Part shown: positions 52,610 to 61,799 of the stretch, piece after piece | Layout: every line of letters starts with the position of its first letter | Numbering within the stretch: position 1 is the first letter of the stretch | Assembly (NCBI GenBank): GCA_002099365.1 | Contig: MSED01000002.1 | Span: forward strand, 3,286,001-3,350,000 | DNA: 64,000 bases | Source of the DNA: Phialophora verrucosa | Taxonomy: Eukaryota; Ascomycota; Eurotiomycetes; Chaetothyriales; Herpotrichiellaceae | Reading direction: 5' to 3' | Translations under genes and position numbers: made by a program | Notes under the pieces: model-generated | What the model was told of the DNA's origin: nothing | What the model saw: the letters and a program-made list of their open reading frames with translations, nothing else | Databases searched by the model: none

Positions 52610-53986
52610 TCAACCGATCATCCGCGTGTACGTCGTCCACGGCTCATCCTCTTGCAAGGCCACAATGTCCTCTTCGAACAGACATGCCCCGAGGTCCATG
52701 TCCCCCTCCCTGTTCTTTGGCATGATATACGTCAAGTCTGGCACAAGATCCATCTTTGCCCTCCTGACGAAATCCGGTCTTCCATCCTCGTCACCTCCGC
52801 TCAGCAACGGACCGAACCCACACGTCCTCGAGAGGTCCATCTGAGCCCACGAGGAGATGAAAATGTCCTTCCCCAGCTTCTTCTTCGCGCCGTAGAAGAT
52901 TGTCGTTTTGTCCTCCGTGGTGTGGATCAGCGTGGCTAGACTCCGGATGTTGTGGTCGTCGACCTTTTCTAGAGAGGCGCGAATGTCGCTGGCGACCTTT
53001 GACAACGGGGATTCCAGCACCGTGCTTGCGGTAGGCCACTCGGTGTACGCAAGTCCTACGAGGTGGCCTAGGTAGCCTTTCGGAACCGGAGGGTTGAGTC
53101 TTGCGCGGCCGTCCGCGGCGCGGAGACAGTGGATGGACTCGGTGCGAGACAGGCGGCCAGCAGCAATGCGAACGGCAGTTAGACGCTGGGTGTAGAACGC
53201 GGTGATTGCATCGTTGGTGGAGACCCGTGCAGTCCCAGTTGGCGAGGCGAGGTTCTTGAGCTCGGCGAGCTTGTCGCGGGAGAGGCGCCAGTAGATCCAC
53301 CGCGCGTTGGATGCTTGTGGTGCAGGAGGAGCGGCCCCATTCACAGGTCTCAGGCTGGAGGGCATCCGCATTTCATCATGCCCCAGGGCGGTTTCGCCTT
53401 CCTCCAGCAGTGGCACAATGCTGTCGGCGTCCTGATTCCCGGCCGCCACAAGCTGCTGGTCAAGTGCTTCGCCTCGCAGGAGCGTGGCAAATTGCCGAAT
53501 CAGCATGTCTTGACCATTCATGTCAAGAGCGTTGTGCATGCTCGCGAAACAAAGCAGTAGTCCTCCGAGGATGAAGTTGGCCTGAATAATGAACACGGGA
53601 GTCTCGACTGCGTGATCATAAACATAGCCCATCCCTCTCACGGGACAGAGAACTTCGCCGTCAAGCATCGAGAAAGGGGCGCCAGCTTGGACGATTTCAT
53701 CGTAGGACGGACACAACTGGGTGCAGTCCTTCTGTCGAACAGGCGATTTGCCATCCGAATGAGGAAGATACGGCACAATTCTGTAAGTGCCGGAGCTCGT
53801 GCTTGAGCGTCCTTCATTGATAACCTGACCTTTGAGGAATGGGTAGGCGGAAAGAAGCTTGACGGCTGCTTGATCGAGCGCCTTGGTGATATTGTCCGCT
53901 GTTTGGCCGGCTGATGTGCGGAACCCAAGCACGACTACTGTGTAAGTGTCCCAATTAAGTTGACCAAATATCCCTGGTTGTCGCAT
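52610..53986 (-). CDS. BAHD-like acyltransferase (trichothecene O-acetyltransferase-like family)
   Basis: A single exon of 458 aa. The N-terminal block (LDQAAVKLLSAYPFLKGQVI) and the catalytic HxxxD motif in SMHNALDMNG (His and Asp both present) assign it to the PF02458-type acyl-CoA transferases. The C-terminal DFGWG structural motif is replaced by a divergent SRTCGFGPLL. Such fungal enzymes acetylate or acylate hydroxyl groups of secondary metabolites using acyl-CoA; an O-acetyltransferase related to trichothecene 3-O-acetyltransferase would also detoxify. No other biosynthetic gene lies adjacent. The start at 53986 is the first ATG of the frame but is short by the usual SPLDQ segment at the N-terminus, and a TATA-like TTTATAA lies only about 20 bp upstream of it, which is unusual. 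Confidence 0.8.
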   Translation of the reverse strand: MRQPGIFGQLNWDTYTVVVLGFRTSAGQTADNITKALDQAAVKLLSAYPFLKGQVINEGRSSTSSGTYRIVPYLPHSDGKSPVRQKDCTQLCPSYDEIVQAGAPFSMLDGEVLCPVRGMGYVYDHAVETPVFIIQANFILGGLLLCFASMHNALDMNGQDMLIRQFATLLRGEALDQQLVAAGNQDADSIVPLLEEGETALGHDEMRMPSSLRPVNGAAPPAPQASNARWIYWRLSRDKLAELKNLASPTGTARVSTNDAITAFYTQRLTAVRIAAGRLSRTESIHCLRAADGRARLNPPVPKGYLGHLVGLAYTEWPTASTVLESPLSKVASDIRASLEKVDDHNIRSLATLIHTTEDKTTIFYGAKKKLGKDIFISSWAQMDLSRTCGFGPLLSGGDEDGRPDFVRRAKMDLVPDLTYIMPKNREGDMDLGACLFEEDIVALQEDEPWTTYTRMIG

Positions 53987-55064
53987 CTTGCCTTTCTGTC
54001 TAGAGTTATAAAAGGGGAAACACAGATCCAGAACAAATCCGGTTGAACATCAGCCGGCGACCAACGTTACATATATCGATGTCTCTGATGAGATGACAAT
54101 GGGCTGGGGCAGAGCTGAATAGAGTCAGGAGACTCTCCAACCCATCGTGAAAAGCTTTGATTTTTTGACAACCCTCGTCGTACGGTGACTACGCGCGGCC
54201 GACCAAGTCGTTGTATACTTTCCGTAGGGTCGTTGACTAACAACCTGCATTTGCCGCATATGGTGGTGAGAAGCTGGTTTTTCACAGCGGGTGCACTACT
54301 AGTGGAATAAGGCAGGCCATCTGCGGGATGATCTCGACTCAGCAGGAGCCCTAAGGCGAGAGACGCGTTCCCACATCGAGGTACAGTATGGCTCGCCTGA
54401 CATTGCAGGTCTGGAGATAATTCACTTCCGAATAGAGTCCAGGGCGGAGCTCCATATTGGTGATTCCTTACTTGCCTGTTTGCGAATGCAAAGTTCGACA
54501 GAGGCCGGCGAGATTGCGGACGAAATCCACAGAGACGAATGAGCCCGGTTGATCGTCAATATTAACGGTTTCAGAAGCCAGCCTCAGTGCGCTGGCAATT
54601 CGTTGGGACAAAGCTCGGTGCCACGCCAGGAGGAAACCACGAATGCGTGCACAAAAGTGAATTCGCCAATACCGGCGCCTTCGCTCACATATTATGCTAT
54701 TCTTCAATACCAGATCCTTCTGTGGAACAGCACTCCTTGACCTAGCATCGAGTTGAGCAAGCTTCTGACAAGGCCCCTCAAGCAATTTGTAGCCGCGAGC
54801 ATCCAAGCCGCCCAGGTTCCGAACAAAGCCTGTCGGTCATGCAATCATGAAGATGCGTGCTTTACTTGGTGCGTCTGGAACCAGAAAACAGAATGTTCCC
54901 CCGTATTTAGCAAGTTTGCGAATGGTCTACCGTAGCTTATCGATAACATCAAGCTAAAAATTATTTCCTTCGGCAACCCTCGATCGGCATCACCGCCATT
55001 CTGCGATTTCGAAGGTGCCATCTCGTTTTGAGGAGGAGCTGCTGGCTGTGGTGAATCTCTTAAG
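53987..55064. promoter_or_regulatory. Divergent upstream region (acyltransferase / RPF2)
   Basis: About 1.1 kb between divergent start codons. The minus-strand open frames (54468-55102) show no domain. No repeat or RNA feature seen. Confidence 0.45.
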
Positions 55065-56276
55065 ATGTTGCGCAAAGTGTGAGAATGCCTCAAGCGCGCC
55101 AAAATCTTATACTAACCGATATTTCCTAGAAAACCCCGAAATGCGCGGACGGCCCGCATCGTCAAGGCACGCGAGCCCCAACAGGTTGAGTCGAGAAAAC
55201 GAGTAATGCTTCTACACGGAACAAAATGTCCTCTACCTGTTCAAACGGTGCTCAAGACAATACATACTCTTACCAAACCGGACTCGGTCATGCTCAACAA
55301 GAAGAATGAGAATATCCATCCTTTTGAGAATACCGAATCTTTGGAGTTTCTGGCGGGGAAAAATGAAAGCGGCGTAGTCGTCTTTGGCTCACACTCGAAG
55401 AAGAGACCGAACAATCTCACAGTGCTGCGGATATACGACGGAAAGGTGCTTGACATGGTGGAATTACTCCTCCTGGTGCCTGCGGATCAGTCGCAACCAG
55501 AGCCGAAACTAACGGTTGGAGTGGAAATGAAGCCTATGATTTTGTTCGCCGGCTCGCAATGGGATGATACATCGTCTTCGGAACAGGCTGCAATGTATCG
55601 AACTTTGAAGTCCATCATGCTGGATCTTTTCCAAGGCGAGGAAATTCCCTCCATCGACGTGACGGGCCTGCAGTATCTTCTCATGATTGCTGCCGGCGAG
55701 AGTTCTGGTACTTCCGCCGACCTCAATGACCCCACGAACAAGCCTGTCCTTCATCTCCGGTGGTACAAGATACGGACAATGAGATCAAACAGTCCAAAGA
55801 TCCCTCGGGTTGAGCTTGACCCTATTGGTCCAAGCTTCGACCTCCGAGTTGGTCGTTTCCGGGAAGCCGACCCGAGCGTTATGAAGGACGCCTTGAAACA
55901 TGGCCGCCGACCTAATGAAGCACGGACGAAGAAGAATATTGAGACGGATCTGATCGGTGACAGGATTGGCCGTGTCCATCTTGGCAAGCAAGACCTCTCC
56001 ACCCTGCAGACAAGAAAAATGAAAGGCTTAAAGAGAGCTCATGATGATATTGAGAATGACGGGGAAATGCCAGACCTTGACGGTGAAGAAGATCTTGTCA
56101 GCCAAGATGGAGACATGGAAAATGGAGGAATGGACGTCGGGGACGTTTCAGACGACGGAGACGGCAGTGACTTTGGCAGTGGGGACGAGATCAGCATCGG
56201 CGACGACGACGATCAGGAGATGACGGACGCCAATGATGAGCAGAATGAGAAGCCCAAGAGACAGAGAACCTCGTGA
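55065..56276 (+). CDS. RPF2: Ribosome production factor 2 (Brix domain)
   Basis: Exons are 55065-55078 and 55130-56276, giving 386 aa. The 14-bp first exon encodes MLRK and the first two bases of V. The 51-bp intron (GTGAGA, ACTAAC branch, CCTAG) joins it to KPRNARTARIVKAREPQQVE, the conserved Rpf2 N-terminus. The Brix core follows: RKRVMLLHGTKCPLPVQTVL, NIHPFENTESLEFLAGKNES, HSKKRPNNLTVLRIYDGKVL, VGVEMKPMILFAGSQWDD and LDLFQGEEIPSIDVTGLQYL. After it come FDLRVGRFREADPS, TDLIGDRIGRVHLGKQDLST and LQTRKMKGLK. The C-terminal 90 residues are strongly acidic. Rpf2 with Rrs1 recruits 5S RNP to pre-60S particles in the nucleolus. Without the tiny exon the ORF would appear to start at the internal Met at 55206. 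Confidence 0.95.
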
Positions 56277-57162
56277 TACACATTCAAGGCAAAGAACCTC
56301 GACTATCCAACGGCGACTCCAAAGCCCCTAAATGAATCGATTACTTCGCACGGCCGCACCCAACCATTTGAGAAAGACACACTGGCAGCAACTTGATCAG
56401 TCTTACCACCACTCGGGTTCCAAGGCAACCAACTGTCAGGTCCAATACGTGCGGTGCCGGGTTTCAGCGAATGCATAGACAAGCAACCCTAGGAGCATCG
56501 ACAAGGTGACTCGAGATGTTGAGCATAATCTTGAATCGGTCTCCAGAAACGACAAGGCTCAGCGACTTCCATATGCAGTGAGGCCGCACCGTCCCTTCAC
56601 TGTGCCCTCGTGGCTCGCAAGGCAGAAGAGCATAGCCGCCAAAGGAGACGGGCTAGCACGAGATTGATGATGGGCGACGATTCTTTGATTGTCAAGGGAG
56701 CTGTACAGGGTACATATGTATGCTGCATTCTATGCAGCACGAGAATTTGCCGTCCGAAGCGGTTCGGAACTGGCATCGCGGAGGCAAAAAGAACAGCCGA
56801 GGCAGATGACGGGCGTCGAGACTGATTTGTGGGGAAGCGAGGAATGACGCCCCAAGCGCCGGCTACTGTTCACATGCGCCGAAAACTGAAGGGAAGATGA
56901 TGTCGCTGTAATTCCTCCATCGCCGAGGGAACTCTTGTTCTTGCTTCTACGCATGGACCTTGCATACTGTCCGTTCAGCAATTGATCCTAGATGCGACAC
57001 AATAACACATGCCGGCTATTCGCGATCACCACTTGCTCTTGATTTCCATGACGTGAGCCGCGACTTGCTCCTACACCTTGAGCCTCTTCGGTGTTGCGTT
57101 TCCGTTCGATCACACGAGACGTCTCTCGTCTCTGGCAGCAATACCGACGTCCCGATAGAAAC
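56277..57162. other. Intergenic region, no supported gene
   Basis: The region lies between two plus-strand genes. Open frames are short and lack domains. Nothing else visible. Confidence 0.5.
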
Positions 57163-58009
57163 ATGGACGGTCTAAAAGTCAGTCAATTAGCTCTACCGTA
57201 GTTGCCAGCCACAGCTAACATCCCTCAGGAAACAGTCGAATCCATCATCCTCAACCCGGACCTTGCCCCTCTCCTCGCAATCGTCAAAGCTGCCCGCAAT
57301 GGCGCCGTCTACGGTGCCAAAGTCCGATTCCCACACGCCCTGGTCATGGTCTTCATGTTCCGATCAGGCACATTCAGAGAAAAGCTGTGGCTAGTGTTCA
57401 AGGCGACCAGACAACATGCACGCAACCTGGCATTCTTTGCAACAGTATACAAGTCCTCAATGCTAATATTGAGGCTCCTCAACCCTTCTGCTCCGGGTAA
57501 AGAGGGCCCTTATGATACCTTTTTCGCTGGTCTGGTAGGAGGCTACCTTGTCTTCGGAAGAGGGAAGCATGCAAGGTGAGAGAGACAGCCTTCAACATCA
57601 GCCCAATGGGAAAGCTAAGGAGTCTGTCAAGGTCGAGCGTCAATCAACAAATCGTCATCTACGTGTTCGCCCGAGTCATGCTTGCTCTGGCAAAACTCAG
57701 CATCGAGCCACCGAGTGCCACAAGTACGACACCCACACCCACGTTGTTCACCCAGAGATTCTCCCCCGAGCTGAAAGCGAAGATCGAGAACAACGCGTGG
57801 CCGGTGTTCGCCAGTCTAAGCTGGGCGTTCGTCATGTATATCTTCAGGTGGCAGCCGGAGAGCATACAGTCCAGTTTGAGGAGCAGTATGAAGTATATGT
57901 ATGCTTTTGTCTTTCCTGACATGTTTGGTGGTGATGCTGACGTGCTCTCAGATACGTGAATTCGGATTACTGGGATAACTTTAGGAATTTCCTCATTCAC
58001 AACACTTAG
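57163..58009 (+). CDS. Peroxisomal membrane protein PXMP4/PMP24 homologue
   Basis: Four exons, 57163-57177, 57229-57575, 57632-57898 and 57952-58009, give 228 aa. The 15-bp first exon encodes MDGLK (GTCAGT donor, GCTAAC branch). The core matches human PXMP4 in order: IVKAARNGAVYGAKVRFPHA, LVMVFMFRSGTFREKLWLVF, KATRQHARNLAFFATVYKSS, GPYDTFFAGLVGGYLVFGRG, then SVNQQIVIYVFARVMLALAK and a final SLRSSMKYIYVNSDYWDNFR. PXMP4 belongs to the Tim17/22/23 superfamily and is a multi-span peroxisomal membrane protein. The 3' splice site of the third exon is ambiguous by six bases (RSSVNQ or SVNQ); the choice does not alter the frame. The last intron is 53 bp. Confidence 0.92.
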
Positions 58010-60196
58010 AGAGACCTCACGACACATGCTATGCGCATTGGGCACGGCGTTCGGCATTCAAGACGACCAGGGTAAATGTATACACGAATTGCATGCGGGC
58101 GCGAGAGGACGACTATGCTGTGGTGGCATGGGGCTCGGTCATAGCGCGGCTTCCTGATTTTCGAAGGGGCAGATCTAATACCTAAAGGGTACGATGCCGT
58201 ATAAAATCAAGTCCGTTCTTCGTTTGTGATGTCTGTCGATCGGTTTTTTCCTTTCTTGTCCGTTGAAGGCAGGCCTGGCATCGCAGCACAGCAGGTCTCG
58301 GTGTCGCATGGAGTGCGACGTGTTTCCTAGCTAGTCTCAGAGAGAGAGGATTTGTCGCTTCTTGATGGGAGTGATTAACGTGTCAAGCTTGTTACCACTG
58401 CTGGCGTCATCACTCTTTTCTTCTTCTACGTCCTCTCGGCCAACCCTCTTTTTGCAGAGGTATCAATGGCTTGGTACGTTGTATCAGACACGACTCAGGA
58501 CTCGTCACTGTATTAGGCCAATCTCAAGTTGCGGTCTAGACAATGCAGACGCCAATGCGAAGTAACTTGCTCCCGCCAGCTTGGACAGCCTCACTCTGCT
58601 CGACTTCCGGGGAGCAACGTACCTTGCATTGGCGTCTTCATTGTCCACTGTGCATTTGCTCGCCCTTTGATTTCGTCACACGCAACCTTGGATCCTTCGA
58701 ATGTCGTTCTACCAATAGCCCCCATCGAGCTTTGGCCGGCGTCTGATCACAAGGAGCTGGTGTTTGCGGTCCTCCTCGGAAAGCGAATCTGGAAATGGGC
58801 CGAACCTCGTCATACCTGGTGTTCCGGGGGTGATCGAGCACCCATGGTGAAGGCCGTTGTCCAGAATGAAAATGTCTCAATTGATTCTCATACTGTAGGA
58901 TTCCCAACCTCGAATCTTATGGAGGCCGTCGAAAATGGGAGAAACCCTGTCGAACTCATCTTTAAGACTGTGGTCACTCAGCTGGCATCCGTGCTTGTTT
59001 GCCTGGGGACAATCTTTTGCGGACCCAACGGCTCAGACCATCAAGCCGGGCTTTTCTCAAGGGGTGTCGTTCGATCTACGATGGCTGGCCAAATTGATTT
59101 CCCTGCGTTACGTTCCTTTAGCCAATATCGCCAACGGACAACCAAAACTATTGCCAGTGTTTTTGGACTGTGGAAGAACTATTTATCAAACCCTCCCCAG
59201 ACTCCGAGGGTCCATTTCCCAAGGGCTTTTGGGGGTTATGGTGGCATCGCCGTGTGGATTACGCGAACTTGCTTTCCATGACAGGAATCTCGTGGAGCGT
59301 TCTCGCCAGTCTAATCGTCTGGCGTCAGATACCAGGGCGTCGTCGGGACAAACAAGATGGCCTGCGGCTAAGCACGAGACTCGGGAGAAAGGGCTCTTGG
59401 TCGAACCGTGCCTTCTCCGGGTGGTGTACGTTGTGATGTTGGGAAATCGGGAAGTCAAAGATGGGATGGGATTCTGATGGCTCGTACGCCAACATCACGG
59501 AGGAAAGAGTAATTGGATTACACTTATCTACATTATCCACCGGGCCAGCGCCTTCCTTCAAAGTGAAAGACAAGGGTAGTCGCGTTAACAAAGCAACCAA
59601 AGCAAGTCCCCAAAGAGATATCCAGAGAGAAAGACATGATGAAACGGCCCAACCCTTGCTGAGCCGATCGTCAAGTCATACCCAACCCGGATGGTCACGC
59701 CCACTAACGTCAATCACCCAGAGACTGGTCCAGAGTTGGAAGCACAAAGAAGCAAGACGAACACCTTGCCATGCTGCCAACTCGCCATTCCTTCCCGCTG
59801 GAAACACAATCTTCCATGGCCCATTCACACATGGAGCGTACTCCTTCTCTTGCTCTGCCTTGCCTCGACTTGATTGGATCAGACCCGGCAAAGGCAAGCA
59901 ACAAAAACCTCCCGATAGGAAACACAATCCATAGATGACTCCTGGAGGCTGATTGTAGGGGTTTGGCAGTTCCGTGTTAGGAGATATGTATGGAAATTCG
60001 TAGAGAATGACTGAGGCAACGTAGTCCCGCGCCAACGCAAGCCGGGTTCCTCGAAAAGGAGTTGTGCAACTGGAACTTTTGAAAACAGTAAACAACGTAT
60101 AGTGGGCTTGCTTCATTGGCTCCCAGCTCGATAGCAGACACCAAAATAGGGATCCAGGGCAAAAGGGATTGTGGTTGACAGGGTCAAGGTAAGCAG
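58010..60196. other. Gene-poor region downstream of the PXMP4 homologue
   Basis: About 2.2 kb. The largest open frames (58529-59281, 58935-59477 plus; 59676-60116 minus) show no recognisable domain and overlap one another in different frames. No intact gene, tRNA or clear repeat is visible. Confidence 0.5.
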
Positions 60197-60663
60197 CTAG
60201 AAAGACCAGAGATCAGAGAGTTCCCGCGCGGGATCGTCTTCCGCTCCATCGTTGGGCAGGTTCAGACAATCCACCCCAACTCTAGCATGTGTGTTAGGGA
60301 ACAGAGTTCTACCCCCCGCGTCGGCCGACGTTGTGGCGGCATCGTTGTCTCGGTTGAGGACGGCTACGCGGTCAAGGACGGTGATTATGTTGTTGTAGAT
60401 CTCGACGTCCTTAATGCTGTCTTCGAGTCCCTGGCCGGAGATGGCGCGCTTGTACAGCTCCAAAACGCCGGCCTTGTAGGACTCGTTGTCATGTAAGATC
60501 CGGTCTTATTGTGTCTGAAACGCGGCCCTCGAACCGTGTCGCTTTGTAGGCTGTATCTGCAGATTTCGTTGTCGACGCAGCACCTAGAACACGACACCTG
60601 GCCATCGCATTTCGCCCTCCTGAGGCGACACCTCTAGCAGGCTCGGAGAACTTTCGCGCGCAT
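60197..60663 (-). pseudogene. Relic of a Zn(II)2Cys6 transcription factor
   Basis: On the minus strand an ATG at 60663 leads into a binuclear zinc cluster with exact spacing (C-x2-C-x6-C-x5-C-x2-C-x6-C; segments RCRLRRAKCDGQ, CSRCCVDNEICRYS), but the residue after the first Cys is a TAG stop (60636-60634) where fungal factors usually have Gln or Glu; a C-to-T change in CAG explains it. About 40 codons later, near 60515-60520, coding sense jumps by one base into a second frame that reads AGVLELYKRAISGQGLEDSI and on through EIYNNIITVLDRVAVLNRD to a stop at 60199-60197. The usual large fungal-specific domain is missing. Nonsense, frameshift and truncation together indicate a dead gene. Confidence 0.75.
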
Positions 60664-61799
60664 TTCTGCCGCCTCCTCTCAGGATCGTCTCATTATGAAG
60701 AAAGAGTCTTGCAGTGTGACTGGCATCAAGGATAAGGAGAAAGAAAGCTGCGGAAGACGATTAGCGTGGTTAAACAGGCGGCTGGCAACCCTGTGGCTCA
60801 AAGCAGAAACACCGTTAGGCCTTTGGCAACCACGACCCATTGTACAGCATTATTTATTTGGCAATCAGATAGGCGATGGCTTTGGAGCGATACGCGTTTT
60901 TTGCGGTTGGTTTGGCTTTCACGCACAGCGATTTTCAACCATGTCTGTACACTCCGAGGCATGCTCCATGAGGAGAGACCGCACTTCCCGTCGGTCATGC
61001 AAGGGCTGTACGGTGATTCAAGGAGGAAAAGTTCGTCCTTGATCAAGACGAAAGAGAAGAATTGACAGGCAGCGGGTTGCAACCCGACGAAGCACACATT
61101 ACGCCGAGGGCAAGCTGTAGGTGAAGGAGACGTGAGGAAGATGAAAGTTCGCTCCTACTGTGTACTAAAGTAGCCTGAAGTGGCCTTGGCCGATGCCCTC
61201 AAGTGTTTTCCGGCTCACCGAGTAAATTTGTTTATATGCTACTCCTTCTGACAATGATCATTTTGCACGGTATAACTCGCTTCGTTCAGTACGTCAGTCA
61301 GACTTGACGAACAGATACGTTAATCGGCTTTGATTCGTCTCTGCTTAAGTCAACCAGAACGTCTCGCTGACTCCCGGGTCACTGTCTCGTTCGAGCTCGA
61401 GCAAAGCTACGTTACAGACTACGCGATCCGAGGTAGGTGGCCGTGGAGATCGACCTACATAGAACCTCACGGATGATCATCAATGAGATGACCCTCCCGA
61501 GTCTCCCTCCCGAGTCTCCCCGGCGGTGGCTACAGCACTGACTAGACTTGACGTCTCCCTACGCAGTTTGTTGAAGTTGAGGCGCTATTTGGCAGTCATA
61601 TGTGCATATATCCTTGTGCAACTGTCTGCCTTATTTACAGAGGTCTTTGCGCCTTCTTATATATCTGAAAGACGCCTGTGCCTCTCTGCCTCAACACCAC
61701 CACCCGAGGCACCTCTGAGGCACTCGGGGGCACTCTGAGGCACTCGGAGGTACTCTAAGGCACTCTTAAGACGCGCCGTTATCTCACGGCGCCGACGAG
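60664..61799. other. Transition region to the AT-rich repeat
   Basis: Ordinary base composition continues to about 61,560. Then come a CTCCCGAGTCTCC tandem (61494-61518) and a GAGGCACTCGG-type minisatellite (about 61706-61770), possibly within an LTR. No gene is visible. Confidence 0.45.
61706..61770. repeat. Imperfect GAGGCACTCGG minisatellite
   Basis: Four to five imperfect units (gaggcactctgaggcactc type) lie directly before base composition drops into the AT-rich element. Confidence 0.7.

Noticed and set aside
58529..59477. Two overlapping plus-strand open frames of 250 and 180 codons
   Set aside because: They lie in different frames over the same DNA, have no recognised motif and no convincing splice signals; left as intergenic.
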